This document shows, piece by piece, positions 8,711 to 16,966 of a DNA stretch of 36,869 nucleotides. Where the stretch lies: NCBI GenBank assembly GCA_903832285.1, contig CAILAY010000077.1:1-36869 (forward strand), written 5' to 3'. Both the position numbers and the translations under genes were made by a program. The stretch's first letter is position 1, and every line of letters begins with the position of its first letter. The notes under the pieces are model-generated. The model made no database searches. It worked only from the letters and a program-made list of their open reading frames with translations, and was not told the DNA's origin. Origin of the DNA: an uncultured beta proteobacterium (lineage in GTDB: Bacteria > Pseudomonadota > Gammaproteobacteria > Burkholderiales > Burkholderiaceae_C).

Positions 8711-9058
8711 TCAAATATTTCTTTCATTGAGGCACCGCTCGTCAAACCATACATCTTCGTGTCCTTGCGCAAGAAGAACCCGCCATCCGGGCGCTAGCGC
8801 TAGGTAAGGCATAAATTGCGGGCAGTACTTCGCGAGGTGCGCGACGTGGAGCGGTTGGTAGAAATCATCGTCGGTCAAACACTCGCCGCCATAGATGTAC
8901 CAGCCACAAGTGCCGTTTTCCTGCTTGTGACGCAATGCGTTCAGCGGAAGCAAGTTTAGGGTGGCAAGCGCAATTCCAGGCTTTAGAGTCGGATCTGCTG
9001 GAACGACCTCAGAATGGAAGCGCGCACACAAAGCCAATTGTTCTGAGGTTGGAGTCAT
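8711..9058 (-). CDS. Imm33/DUF2185-like domain protein (possible immunity protein)
   Basis: A 115-residue soluble protein. GWYIYGGE (52-59), DDDFYQPLHVAHL (63-75), PYLALAPGWRVLL (84-96) and EDVWFD (101-106) resemble the Imm33/DUF2185 immunity-domain family, whose C-terminal hallmark is a GWR...EDVWFD strand pair. Such proteins are proposed to neutralise polymorphic toxins or to be general accessory proteins. No toxin gene is visible here, so an orphan immunity gene or an unrelated housekeeping role is equally possible. ATG at 9058, 8 bases after the stop of the DUF4160 remnant. The ribosome-binding site is weak (AAGAG). It is convergent with the large oxidoreductase gene. Confidence 0.6.
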   Translation of the reverse strand: MTPTSEQLALCARFHSEVVPADPTLKPGIALATLNLLPLNALRHKQENGTCGWYIYGGECLTDDDFYQPLHVAHLAKYCPQFMPYLALAPGWRVLLAQGHEDVWFDERCLNERNI

Positions 9059-9066
9059 AGAAACTC

Positions 9067-9267
9067 TTAAAGTTGTCCAGCGGAAAGTCCGGTGTGGTTG
9101 GCCATCGCTATGGCCGGCGTGAGCCAGAACTTGGCTTCGCCATTTGGGTGCGCGACGTGAACGGGGATACGTGTTTCTTCGCGCGAGAAAAAGAATAATC
9201 GGAATGGGCCGTCGCGTACGACTTTGGGGATATCGCTGAACTGTACTCGAATGCAATTCCCGAGCGG
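9067..9267 (-). pseudogene. DUF4160-like fragment without a standard start
   Basis: An open frame of 66 codons. It contains IPKVVRDGPFRLFFFSREE, then HVAHPNGEAKFWLTPAIAMA and NHTGLSAGQL before TAA. This pattern (PKV-REGPYRFFFFS...HVEH-GEAKFWL-P-A--HGLS) is that of DUF4160 proteins, which commonly sit with DUF2442 genes in toxin-antitoxin-like pairs. The frame has no ATG, GTG or TTG; the nearest conceivable start is an ATT at 9252. The protein ends early compared with the family's 80-90 residues, and no DUF2442 partner follows. A decayed remnant is the best reading, although rare ATT initiation would give a 61-residue product. It lies between the ferredoxin reductase stop and the Imm33-like gene. 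Confidence 0.6.
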
Positions 9268-9275
9268 TCAAATGC

Positions 9276-10340
9276 TCAATCTTTTGCGACCGACTCCACA
9301 CCCAGCCGCCCGTGCAAAACGGTGCTGCTGGTGGTGTACTGCAGCTGCATATTCTCCCCGGGGAAGATCAGGGCCGCGGCGCCAAAGGCCGCCAGCGCGG
9401 CCTCGTGAAAGCCGCACAGGATGAGCTTCTTCTTTCCGGGATAGGTGTTGATGTCGCCCACGGCAAAGATGCCGGGCTCGCTAGTGGCGAAGGTTTCGGT
9501 GTTCACCCTGAGCTGCTTGCGCTCCAGTGCCAGACCCCAATCAGCAATGGGGCCGAGCTTGGGCGACAGGCCCTGCAGTACCAGCAGCGCGTCCAGTGCA
9601 ACCGGGCGGGCGGCGCCATCCACGCCCGTGACAATGACGGTATTGAGCCGTTGATCTTCCGTCTCAAAGCCGGTGATCTGGCCGACGATGAATTCCATCT
9701 TCTGCGCCGCGCACAGGGAGCGCATCTGCGCCACGATCTCGGGCGCGGCCTTGAAGCCGTCGCGGCGGTGGGTCAACGTCACGGCCTTGGCGGTGTGCTG
9801 TTTAGATTGGGCAAACTCCATTGCACAGTTCAGCGCCGCGTCGTCGTCACCCACGATCACCAAGTTTTTGCCAGCGAAATCGGCAGCATCGCGCACCTGG
9901 TAGAACAGTTGCGAATCCTCAAAGGCGTCCAGTCCTTCGATCTTGATTCTGCGCGGCAGAAACGCGCCCACACCCGCGGCGATGAAGATGGTCTTGGTGA
10001 GAAAGCAGATGCCTTTGGATGTTTGTACGAGAAAGCGGCCATCGTCGTGCTTCTCGACTTCGGTGACCACCTGCCCGAAATGGAAGCTCGCGTGAAAGGG
10101 CGCTACTTGCTTTAGCAACTGATCCGTGAGTTCCCGCCCGGTGCAGACCTGGACGGCCGGAATGTCGTAGATCGGTTTGTCGGGATAGAGCTCGATGCAC
10201 TGGCCACCGGCATAGGGCAAGGCGTCGATGACGTGGGCCTGGATGCCCAGCAGTCCCAGTTCAAACACCTGAAACAGGCCGACCGGACCCGCGCCGACGA
10301 TGAGTGCATCGGTCGCTATGAGGTCTTGTGGAGTGGACAC
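9276..10340 (-). CDS. Ferredoxin-NADP reductase, TrxB-like (type 2)
   Basis: A 354-residue flavoprotein of the thioredoxin-reductase-like ferredoxin/flavodoxin-NADP(+) reductase family. The N-terminal FAD motif is [19 protein letters not shown] (about 14-32), with [19 protein letters not shown] shortly after. A second nucleotide-binding segment has [18 protein letters not shown], and the C-terminal FAD contact is [18 protein letters not shown]. The CxxC disulfide of true thioredoxin reductase is absent, as expected for this family. It would exchange electrons between NADPH and ferredoxin in the cytosol. It lies 57 bases downstream of fdxA on the same strand, so the obvious partner is that ferredoxin. 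Confidence 0.9.
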   Translation of the reverse strand: MSTPQDLIATDALIVGAGPVGLFQVFELGLLGIQAHVIDALPYAGGQCIELYPDKPIYDIPAVQVCTGRELTDQLLKQVAPFHASFHFGQVVTEVEKHDDGRFLVQTSKGICFLTKTIFIAAGVGAFLPRRIKIEGLDAFEDSQLFYQVRDAADFAGKNLVIVGDDDAALNCAMEFAQSKQHTAKAVTLTHRRDGFKAAPEIVAQMRSLCAAQKMEFIVGQITGFETEDQRLNTVIVTGVDGAARPVALDALLVLQGLSPKLGPIADWGLALERKQLRVNTETFATSEPGIFAVGDINTYPGKKKLILCGFHEAALAAFGAAALIFPGENMQLQYTTSSTVLHGRLGVESVAKD

Positions 10341-10397
10341 AGAGAGCGCGGCGCTGCCATGCGACGGATCAGCGCGGCTTGACCAAGCGTATGAAAG

Positions 10398-10727
10398 TCA
10401 GCGGATCAACTGCGACAGCTTGTCGGTCTTGTCTTTCCAGTCGTCGGCATCCGGCAGCGGCGCCTTGCGCTTGGTGATGCTCTTCCAACCCGGCAGCCTG
10501 GAGAGTTCGGCATTCAGCGCCGTCATGTGGCGCTGGTCCGCGGGCACGTCTTCTTCGGCATAAATGGCATTCACCGGGCACTCGGGGATGCACACCGCGC
10601 AGTCGATGCACTCGTCCGGATCGATCGTGAGGAAGTTGGGGCCTTCGCGAAAGCAATCCACAGGGCAGACGTCAACGCAATCTGTGTATTTGCAGCGGAT
10701 GCAGGCTTCGGTGACGGTATGGGTCAT
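10398..10727 (-). CDS. fdxA: 7Fe ferredoxin FdxA
   Basis: A 109-residue ferredoxin with one [3Fe-4S] and one [4Fe-4S] cluster. Cysteines C9, C17 and C50 fit the [3Fe-4S] ligands; C21, C40, C43 and C46 fit the [4Fe-4S] ligands; C12 and C25 are the extra conserved cysteines, each one residue later than in Azotobacter FdI. The C-terminal half (about 57-109, including LPGWKSITKRKAPLPDADDW) is the usual extension of this group. The start at 10727 (MTHTVTEACIRC) matches the family; the frame remains open upstream without similarity. It is followed by the reductase gene and preceded by cysN with a 131-bp structured gap. It may supply electrons to the neighbouring sulfite reductase, which lacks a cysJ partner here (inference). 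Confidence 0.92.
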   Translation of the reverse strand: MTHTVTEACIRCKYTDCVDVCPVDCFREGPNFLTIDPDECIDCAVCIPECPVNAIYAEEDVPADQRHMTALNAELSRLPGWKSITKRKAPLPDADDWKDKTDKLSQLIR

Positions 10728-10761
10728 GGTGTGATCTACGGGGAAGTGAGAAAAGACGAAT

Positions 10762-10820
10762 GCGGTGAAACGCCCAATTTTATGAGGTTTCGAACCGCCA
10801 AACGCCAAGCCTTGGCCGTT
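10762..10820 (-). promoter_or_regulatory. Two adjacent inverted repeats between cysN and fdxA
   Basis: Positions 10801-10820 (AACGCCAAGCCTTGGCCGTT) fold into a compact hairpin with one bulged base. Positions 10762-10798 form a second one, GCGGTGAAAC pairing with GTTTC and ACCGC around a two-base bulge. The loop of the second holds ATAAAAT on the minus strand, a plausible -10 for fdxA. The first hairpin could end cysN transcription, but no clear T-run follows it. The region therefore suggests that fdxA can be transcribed separately from the cys operon. Confidence 0.35.
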
Positions 10821-10858
10821 TGTGGGGCCAAAGCCGCGTGATTGGGATCAACCCAGTG

Positions 10859-12205
10859 TCAATTCACCAACAATGCACCGGCAGTTTTATGGGTGGCAGT
10901 GTCCACCAGCACGAGGGCGCCCAGGATGCGCGATTGGCTGTACGGCAGGGTGGCGAGATCGCCTTGTAAACTCAGTTGCACGTGTCCGATGGCATTGGCA
11001 TCCAACTGCGTCGCGTCTTCTTTCGCCAGGGTGTTGACGTCCAGCCGATGAACGATGCGTTGAACTCTTGCTTTGACCCAGCGGTGACCGTGCAGGGCCC
11101 AATAGACGCGGCCCGCCACCAGAGGTTCGTCGTCCATCCAGGCGACCGTGGCATTGAGTTCGCGGCTGGCGGCATAGCCAGCCGTTGCCAGCAGCCAGTC
11201 GCCGCGCGACACGTCCAGTTCGCGATCCAGCACAACGCCGGCGCTATGTCCGGCGCGAACGGACTTTGGTCCTCGTGCATGGTCCAGGACCTGGGCAACG
11301 ATGGCGCTTTTGCCGCCGGGGAATACCGTCACCTCTTGGCCGGGCGTCACACTGCCGGCGCCCACGCGGCCCCAGAACACGCGCCTGCCTTGGGACGTGT
11401 CGGAGGAGGACGAAAACTTTTCCACCCACTGAACCGGAAAGGCAAAGGCTTGGTCAGCCGCTTCGGTGGCACATGGAAGTTGTTCCAGAATCTGTAGCAG
11501 GCTTGGGCCCGCATAGCCGCACCAATGCGAATTCTGATGGCCCAGGTGGTCGGCGGCGCGGTCCACCACGTTCCAGCCTTTGAGTGCCGAGATCGGAACG
11601 ATGGCCGCGAAGTCGATATCTGCGGCTTCGGCAAAGGAAACAATTGCGGCGCGGATGCGTTCATACGCGGTTGCGGCGGCGTCCGGATGCGCAGGGTCTT
11701 CCACTGCGTCCAACTTGTTGACGGCGAAAACGATGGAAGGCACGCGCAGCAGATCTGCCAGCAAGCTGTGGCGTCGCGTTTGCGGCAGCAGCGCATGGGC
11801 GGACGCGTCGCCACTTTCAAACTGCGTGGACCAGGGCAATTTGGTCGCATCCACCAGCACGACGGCGGCGTCAGCGCTCGATGCGGCAGTCACCATGTTG
11901 CGCGTGTACTGCTCGTGGCCGGGCGCATCGCCGATGATGAATTTGCGCTGCGCCGTGGCGAAGTAGCGGTACGCCACGTCGATCGTGATGCCCTGCTCGC
12001 GCTCGGCGCTCAGGCCGTCGGTGAGCAATGCCAGATCGGTGACACCTGCGCGCTGCACGCCCGCGAGTTGGTCCTGCAGCACGGTTTTGCTGTCCACCAG
12101 CAGGCGACCGATCAAGGTACTCTTGCCGTCGTCGACGCTGCCGCAAGTGATGAACTTGAGCGCGCCGGCCACGGCCACGTCACTGGATAATTGTGTGGTT
12201 GTCAT
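10859..12205 (-). CDS. cysN: Sulfate adenylyltransferase subunit 1 (GTPase)
   Basis: A 448-residue translation-factor-like GTPase that with CysD converts sulfate and ATP to adenylylsulfate (APS), the reaction being driven by GTP hydrolysis. The P-loop is GSVDDGKSTLIGRLL (from 22); the G3 motif is GDAPGHEQYTRNM and G4 is NKLD. The C-terminal beta-barrel domains are present (RVFWGRVGAGSVTPGQEVTV). There is no fused APS kinase (CysC) domain, in line with the APS-reductase type CysH upstream. The ATG overlaps the last base of the cysD stop (TGATG), indicating translational coupling. Confidence 0.95.
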   Translation of the reverse strand: MTTTQLSSDVAVAGALKFITCGSVDDGKSTLIGRLLVDSKTVLQDQLAGVQRAGVTDLALLTDGLSAEREQGITIDVAYRYFATAQRKFIIGDAPGHEQYTRNMVTAASSADAAVVLVDATKLPWSTQFESGDASAHALLPQTRRHSLLADLLRVPSIVFAVNKLDAVEDPAHPDAAATAYERIRAAIVSFAEAADIDFAAIVPISALKGWNVVDRAADHLGHQNSHWCGYAGPSLLQILEQLPCATEAADQAFAFPVQWVEKFSSSSDTSQGRRVFWGRVGAGSVTPGQEVTVFPGGKSAIVAQVLDHARGPKSVRAGHSAGVVLDRELDVSRGDWLLATAGYAASRELNATVAWMDDEPLVAGRVYWALHGHRWVKARVQRIVHRLDVNTLAKEDATQLDANAIGHVQLSLQGDLATLPYSQSRILGALVLVDTATHKTAGALLVN

Positions 12206-13137
12206 CAGAAATAGCCGTCCTTTTTGCGCTTCTCCATTGAAGCTTCGGACGTCTTGTCGTCCATGCGGGTGGCGCCGCGTTCGCTCACGTCGGCGGCCAG
12301 GGTTTCGATCACGATCTCGCCCGCGGTGCTTGCCAGACTTTCCACCGGGCAGGTGCAGGTGATGTCACCCACGGTGCGAAAGCGCACATTGCGCGTGACA
12401 ACCTGTTCACCGTCGCGCGCCGGCGTGAGTTCGGTCACCGGCACCAGCAGACCCTTGCGCTCCACCACGTCGCGCCGGTGGCTGTAGTAAAGAGAGGGCA
12501 GGGCGATGTGTTCGCGCGCGATGTACTGCCACACGTCGAGTTCAGTCCAGTTGGAGATCGGGAACACGCGGAAGTGTTCGCCGGGTTGCAGTCGCGTGTT
12601 GAACAGCGTCCACAGTTCAGGCCGCTGGTCCTTGGGTTGCCACTGGCCAAAGCTGTCGCGGTGCGAAAAGATGCGCTCCTTGGCACGGGCCTTTTCCTCA
12701 TCGCGCCGGGCACCACCGATGAGCGCGTCAAAGCGGAATTCCTCGATCGCTTCCAGCAGTGTCACCGACTGGTGCACATTGCGCGACTCGCCTGGATGCG
12801 ACAGGCGCACGGAGCCGCGTCGCATGGAGTCTTCCACATTGCGCACCACCAACTCGGCGCCCAGTTCGTGCGCGCGCAGGTCGCGAAAATCCGTGACCTC
12901 AAAGAAGTTGTGTCCCGTGTCGATCATCAGCAGCGGGTAGGGGATGCGACCCCTGCCAAAGGCCTTTTCTGCACACTTGAGCAGCACCAGCGAGTCCTTG
13001 CCGCCCGAGAACAGCAGCGTGGGGCGCTCGAACACGGCGGCGACTTCACGCAGGATGAAGATGGCTTCTTCTTCCAGCGCGTCCAGGTGCGCATTGCTCA
13101 AGGGTTCGAGCAAATGGGGCTCGGCACGGGCGTTCAT
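12205..13137 (-). CDS. cysD: Sulfate adenylyltransferase subunit 2
   Basis: A 310-residue PP-loop ATP pyrophosphatase-type subunit of ATP sulfurylase. SGGKDS at 44-49 is the pyrophosphate loop. Other family segments are PYPLLMIDTGHNFFEVTDFR, FDALIGGARRDEEKARAKER, FRVFPISNWTELDVWQYIAR and the C-terminal RKKDGYF. The ATG at 13137 has GGAGG upstream and overlaps the end of cysH by ATGA; the frame extends upstream into the cysH tail but without similarity. It forms a complex with CysN in the cytosol to activate sulfate. Confidence 0.95.
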   Translation of the reverse strand: MNARAEPHLLEPLSNAHLDALEEEAIFILREVAAVFERPTLLFSGGKDSLVLLKCAEKAFGRGRIPYPLLMIDTGHNFFEVTDFRDLRAHELGAELVVRNVEDSMRRGSVRLSHPGESRNVHQSVTLLEAIEEFRFDALIGGARRDEEKARAKERIFSHRDSFGQWQPKDQRPELWTLFNTRLQPGEHFRVFPISNWTELDVWQYIAREHIALPSLYYSHRRDVVERKGLLVPVTELTPARDGEQVVTRNVRFRTVGDITCTCPVESLASTAGEIVIETLAADVSERGATRMDDKTSEASMEKRKKDGYF

Positions 13138-14024
13138 GCCACCTCCGCGATGGGGATGACCCTCCTGGCGTGCGGGCCGCAATCCTTCGCGGCTTCGTCG
13201 TGGCTTCGGCCGGACTCTGACGAGTCCTTAACTTGCCCTTCGCGCAAGTTAGTCTGCGCCGAAGCAGCGACTGGCGCGCTTTCGCCCAGCTGCGGTTTGA
13301 CATGCAAACCGCACTCCTTTGTGTCACTGCTTTCCCACCACCAGCGCCCGGCGCGGAAGTCCTCGCCAGCGGCGACGGCGCGGGTGCAGGGCTCGCAGCC
13401 GATGCTGGGGAAGAAGGCGTCGTGCAGCGGGTTATAGGCGATGTCGTTGCTGGCAATGAAGTGCCAGACATCACCCCAGGTCCAGTCGGACAGGGGATTG
13501 AGTTTTGCGCGCAGAGCATCGCTGCGGTCAACGAACGGCACGTCGGCGCGGGCGCCGGACTGCTCGCGGCGCAGGCCGGTGATCCAGGCCTTTTTCCCCG
13601 CCAAGGCGCGCTCCAGGGGTTCCATCTTGCGCACCTGGCAGCATGACTTGCGCAGCACAATGCTCTTGTACATCGCGTCCTCACCTTCGCGCTCGACGAA
13701 CGCCTGAGCGGCCTGGGGGACAGGTGCATAGATGTGTACTGGTGCGCGGGATGTGGCCTGCAATTGGCTCAGCAGCTGCAGGGTTTGCGCATGGAGCTTG
13801 CCAGTTTCGAGCACGAAGATGTCGATGTCCAGCGCCAGTGTGTTGACCAGATGCGCCAGCACCATGTCTTCGGCGCCCAGACTGCAGGCCAGGGTCAGGG
13901 CGGGTCGGGTCGCCCCCGGATCGCGCGCGAATTCCTGGGCGGCTTGCTGCAACAGGTTGCGGGTGTGCGCCAGCTTTTCTTCGAAATTGGACGAGGCCCG
14001 GGCGTTGAGGGAGATGGCGTTCAT
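13134..14024 (-). CDS. cysH: Adenylylsulfate (APS) reductase, assimilatory, with unusual C-terminal extension
   Basis: A 296-residue protein that reduces APS to sulfite using thioredoxin-type reductant. SLGAEDMVLAHL (48-59) and LETGKLHAQT are the substrate-binding segments. C128/C129 with C210 and C213 form the CC...CxxC set that binds a [4Fe-4S] cluster, marking it as an APS reductase, not a PAPS reductase; this agrees with the absence of cysC. The catalytic cysteine is C238 in KECGLH. Normal family members end within a few residues of this. Here about 55 more follow (243-296), polar and Ser/Ala-rich, and largely encoded by a palindromic block at 13203-13265. The ATG overlaps the DUF934 stop by 4 bases. 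The extension is probably disordered; effect on activity is unknown. Confidence 0.93.
   Translation of the reverse strand: MNAISLNARASSNFEEKLAHTRNLLQQAAQEFARDPGATRPALTLACSLGAEDMVLAHLVNTLALDIDIFVLETGKLHAQTLQLLSQLQATSRAPVHIYAPVPQAAQAFVEREGEDAMYKSIVLRKSCCQVRKMEPLERALAGKKAWITGLRREQSGARADVPFVDRSDALRAKLNPLSDWTWGDVWHFIASNDIAYNPLHDAFFPSIGCEPCTRAVAAGEDFRAGRWWWESSDTKECGLHVKPQLGESAPVAASAQTNLREGQVKDSSESGRSHDEAAKDCGPHARRVIPIAEVA
13203..13265. repeat. 63-bp nested palindromic element inside cysH
   Basis: The block starts with GCTTCGGC (13203-13210) and ends with its exact complement GCCGAAGC (13258-13265). Between them lie two perfect hairpins: GGACTC/GAGTCC with a 4-base loop (13212-13227) and TAACTTGC/GCAAGTTA with a 7-base loop (13229-13251). 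Together they can fold as a three-way junction. Its length of 63 bases is a multiple of three and keeps the cysH frame open, adding 21 codons. This resembles in-frame palindromic elements known from other bacteria; no second copy was found in this window. Confidence 0.65.
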
Positions 14025-14422
14025 GCTGTGACTACGTTGCTATTGAGGGTTGGGGCGAAGCGCGGTTGCGGTTGCAGCGCGTCACCCTGGTAAAAGCCGC
14101 TAAAACGCGAGAGTTGGGCGCGCGCATGGCACAGGTCCTGACCCGCGCTCAGCACGGCGCTATCAAAGCCGGTGCGTTTCATCTGCACCAGTTGGTCGCT
14201 CAGCACATCCCCGGTGGCGCGAATCTCACCGTCGAAGCCCATACGGCGGCGCAGCAGATAGGCCTGGCTGAAGGCCCGACCGTCGGTGAACTTGGGAAAG
14301 TGCAGATCGATGCGCCGCACGTCCCGCAGATGCAATGTGCGCGGGTCCGCGTCAACCGCCAGTTCGAGCACGGTGGGGTCGGCAGTTTCGCGTGAATGGT
14401 TCTGGAATGGAATCAGTTTCAT
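14021..14422 (-). CDS. DUF934 family protein of the sulfate assimilation operon
   Basis: A 133-residue protein with the DUF934 pattern: VRRIDLHFPKFTDGRAFSQA, YLLRRRMGFDGEIRATGDVL, DQLVQMKRTGFDSAVL and FSGFYQGD near the end. It is found almost always between a sulfite reductase gene and cysH in proteobacteria, so a role in assimilatory sulfite reduction is accepted by association, but its biochemical activity is not established. It begins 14 bases after the cysI stop and overlaps cysH by 4 bases (ATGA), so it is tightly coupled to both. Confidence 0.9.
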   Translation of the reverse strand: MKLIPFQNHSRETADPTVLELAVDADPRTLHLRDVRRIDLHFPKFTDGRAFSQAYLLRRRMGFDGEIRATGDVLSDQLVQMKRTGFDSAVLSAGQDLCHARAQLSRFSGFYQGDALQPQPRFAPTLNSNVVTA

Positions 14423-14436
14423 GTTGTGTTTTCGCT

Positions 14437-16170
14437 TCAGACGACGGCTTCTTCAGTGGCGTGGCGCGCGGCGTTGGCGGCGGCCTTGAACGGTTCGTGG
14501 CCGACGCGACGCAATGTGTCGATAAAGGTTTCTGCTCGGCATCGTTCGTCATCGAAGTTGAGCCGCTCAAGACGGTAAACGTCCAGCATGGCTTCGATCA
14601 CGTCGGGGATTTCGTCGGCACCAAAAGACGGACCAACAACCTTGCCCGGTGTGGGTGCGCCGCTCAGGCGTGAGCCGTCGGAACCGCCCAGCGACACCTG
14701 GTACCACTCCTGGCCGTCCTTGTCCACGCCCAGGATACCGATGTGGCCGCTGTGGTGATGGCCGCAGGAGTTCATGCACCCGCTGATGTGCAAATCGATC
14801 TCGCCCAGGTCGTGCAGCTCGTCCATGTCCTGGTAGCGCTCGGTAATGGCGGCCGCAATCGGCAGCGAGCGCGCATTCGCCAGGGCGCAGAAGTCCCCAC
14901 CGGGGCAGGTGATCATGTCGGTGAGCAATCGGATGTTGGCGGTGGCGAAGCCGCTTTGGCGTGCGGCCTGCCACAGTTGCGCCAACTGGTCGCAGCGCAC
15001 CCAGGGCAGCAGCAGGTTCTGGTCGTGGGTGATGCGCAACTCGCCCGCGCTAAAAAGATCGGCCAGGTCCGCTGCAGCCAGCAACTGCGCCGCCGTGGCG
15101 TCGCCGGGTGCGTGCCCCAGACGCTTGAACGAGAGCGTGACTGCGCGCAGATTGGGGTCACGGTGCGGCGCCACGTTTTGCTGCAGCCAGCGGCCAAAGG
15201 CCACGTCATCCTGCGCTGCGGCGCGCAGCACATTGGCCACTTTGACGGCCGGCCTGGATGCGCCGGAGGTCAGTGTTGGCGGCACAAACGATGCGCTGAC
15301 ACGTGCCAGCTCGGCCTCAGTCACGGTGTGGGCTGCACCGTCCACATGCAGGATCTGCTGGTACTCGGCTTCCACCTCATCGGTGAAGCGCGCGCCCTCG
15401 GCCTTCACCAGGATCTTGATGCGTGCCTTGTAGGCGTTGTCGCGCCGACCCCAGCGGTTGTACACGCGCACCACGGCTTCCAGGTAGTTCAGGATCTGGT
15501 TCCAGGGCAGAAATTCACGCAGTGTGCTGGCGATCACCGGCGTGCGTCCCATGCCACCGCCCACCAGTACCTTGAAGCCCAAATCGCCTTTTTCGTTGTG
15601 CCGCAGTTGCAGACCCACGTCGTGCCAGGCGCTGGCGGTGCGGTCTTCCAGCGCGCCGGTCACGGCGATCTTGAACTTGCGCGGCAGAAAGGCGAACTCT
15701 GGGTGCAGTGTGCTCCACTGGCGCAGGATTTCGCAGAACGGGCGCGGGTCCGCGACCTCGTCGATGGCGATGCCTGCGAGTTCGTCGCTTGTGATGTTGC
15801 GTATGCAGTTCCCGCTGGTCTGGATGCCGTGCATGTGCACGCTCGCCAACAGGTCCATGACGTCGGCGCTTTTTTCCAGCGGAATCCAGTTGAACTGGAG
15901 GTTCTGTCGCGTCGTCAGATGGCCATAGCCACGGTCATAGTCGCAGGCAATTTGGGCCAGCACGCGCACCTGGGCCGAGGAGATCTCGCCGTAGGGAACG
16001 GCCACTCGCAACATCGGCGCATGGCGCTGGATGTACCAGCCGTTTTGCAGGCGCAGCGGGCGAAAGTCGTCGTCGCTCAGTTGCCCCGCCATATTGCGCT
16101 GCAGTTGATCGCGATATTGCGCGGCGCGCTGCTGAATGAACTGGATATCGAACTCGTTGTATTGGTACAT
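14437..16170 (-). CDS. cysI: Assimilatory sulfite reductase hemoprotein
   Basis: A 577-residue sirohaem/[4Fe-4S] enzyme reducing sulfite to sulfide with six electrons. Two ferredoxin-like half domains are visible. The cluster/sirohaem cysteines are in CPGGDFCALANARS (about 422-435) and SGCMNSCGHHHSGHIG (about 462-478). VPYGEISSAQVRVLAQIA and HLTTRQNLQFNWI mark the N-terminal half. The nearest start consistent with the family is ATG 16170 (MYQYNEFDIQF), 4 bases after the TSUP stop; an upstream ATG at 16203 lies inside the TSUP coding region. No CysJ flavoprotein gene is present, so electrons may come from ferredoxin; fdxA and its reductase are downstream on the same strand. Confidence 0.92.
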   Translation of the reverse strand: MYQYNEFDIQFIQQRAAQYRDQLQRNMAGQLSDDDFRPLRLQNGWYIQRHAPMLRVAVPYGEISSAQVRVLAQIACDYDRGYGHLTTRQNLQFNWIPLEKSADVMDLLASVHMHGIQTSGNCIRNITSDELAGIAIDEVADPRPFCEILRQWSTLHPEFAFLPRKFKIAVTGALEDRTASAWHDVGLQLRHNEKGDLGFKVLVGGGMGRTPVIASTLREFLPWNQILNYLEAVVRVYNRWGRRDNAYKARIKILVKAEGARFTDEVEAEYQQILHVDGAAHTVTEAELARVSASFVPPTLTSGASRPAVKVANVLRAAAQDDVAFGRWLQQNVAPHRDPNLRAVTLSFKRLGHAPGDATAAQLLAAADLADLFSAGELRITHDQNLLLPWVRCDQLAQLWQAARQSGFATANIRLLTDMITCPGGDFCALANARSLPIAAAITERYQDMDELHDLGEIDLHISGCMNSCGHHHSGHIGILGVDKDGQEWYQVSLGGSDGSRLSGAPTPGKVVGPSFGADEIPDVIEAMLDVYRLERLNFDDERCRAETFIDTLRRVGHEPFKAAANAARHATEEAVV

Positions 16171-16174
16171 AAAG

Positions 16175-16966
16175 TCAAAGGGAAATAAGTCTGACGCCGG
16201 CATAGGCCAGCAGCAGCGACAGCAGGGAACGGATCACGCGCTCGGGTGTGCGCAACATCAGGTGCGATCCCAGCCAGATACCGGGCAGGGATCCGGCCAG
16301 CAACAGCGCCAGCAGCGACCAGTCGACCGAGCCGATCCAGGCGTGACCGAAGCCCGCCACCAAGGTCAGCGGTACGGCATGTGCAATGTCGGCCGCCACG
16401 ATGCGCGGCAGCGGCAGTGCGGGGTAGAGCAGCATCAGCACCAGTACGCCAATGGCACCTGCGCCAACCGAGGTCAGGGTCACCAGCGCCCCGATCACCG
16501 CGCCCAGCAACACCGGCAGGGCTCGGTGAGTGGGCTTGGCGGCGGCACGAAGGGCGGCAGCATCCGCATGGCGCGACGCAGATTTCCCGGCCACAACCTT
16601 GTACAGCGTGGCCACTGCCGTGAGCAGCAATGCGGCGCCCAAAGTCGTCGTCATCGCCTGCTGCACTACCGGGTTCGCCGGTCCTGCCAACTGCAACACG
16701 TACAGGGTCAGCAGCGAGGCCGGAATGCTGCCTGCGGCCATGGCGCCAACGATGCGCCAGTCAATCACTCTGGAGCGCGCCAGGGCGATGGAGCCGCCCA
16801 TCTTGGTGAAGGCGGCGAACAGCAGGTCCGTGCCGATGGCCAGATGCGGCTTGAGGCCAAAGAAGAAGATCAGCAGCGGCGTCATGAGCGAGCCGCCCCC
16901 GACCCCGGTCAGGCCCACGACCAGACCGACCGCAAAGCCCGCAAAGATAAACGCCAATTCATGCAT
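16175..16966 (-). CDS. TSUP family transporter (TauE/SafE-type, probable sulfur-compound exporter/importer)
   Basis: A 263-residue polytopic membrane protein with about eight hydrophobic helices in two repeats. The first repeat has GFAVGLVVGLTGVGGGSLMT followed by PLLIFFFGLKPHLAIGTDLL, and the second has GALVTLTSVGAGAIGVLVLM. GxGGG and TDL are hallmark TSUP motifs. As first gene of the cys operon it probably moves sulfite or a related anion, or guards against excess sulfite; direction is not evident. No other sulfate permease is seen in the window. The start at 16966 (MHELAF) is chosen from family fit and the gap to the divergent gene. Confidence 0.88.
   Translation of the reverse strand: MHELAFIFAGFAVGLVVGLTGVGGGSLMTPLLIFFFGLKPHLAIGTDLLFAAFTKMGGSIALARSRVIDWRIVGAMAAGSIPASLLTLYVLQLAGPANPVVQQAMTTTLGAALLLTAVATLYKVVAGKSASRHADAAALRAAAKPTHRALPVLLGAVIGALVTLTSVGAGAIGVLVLMLLYPALPLPRIVAADIAHAVPLTLVAGFGHAWIGSVDWSLLALLLAGSLPGIWLGSHLMLRTPERVIRSLLSLLLAYAGVRLISL

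Noticed and set aside
10859..12205. Possible CysC (APS kinase) fusion at the end of CysN.
   Set aside because: The protein stops at 448 residues after the beta-barrel domains; no kinase P-loop follows.
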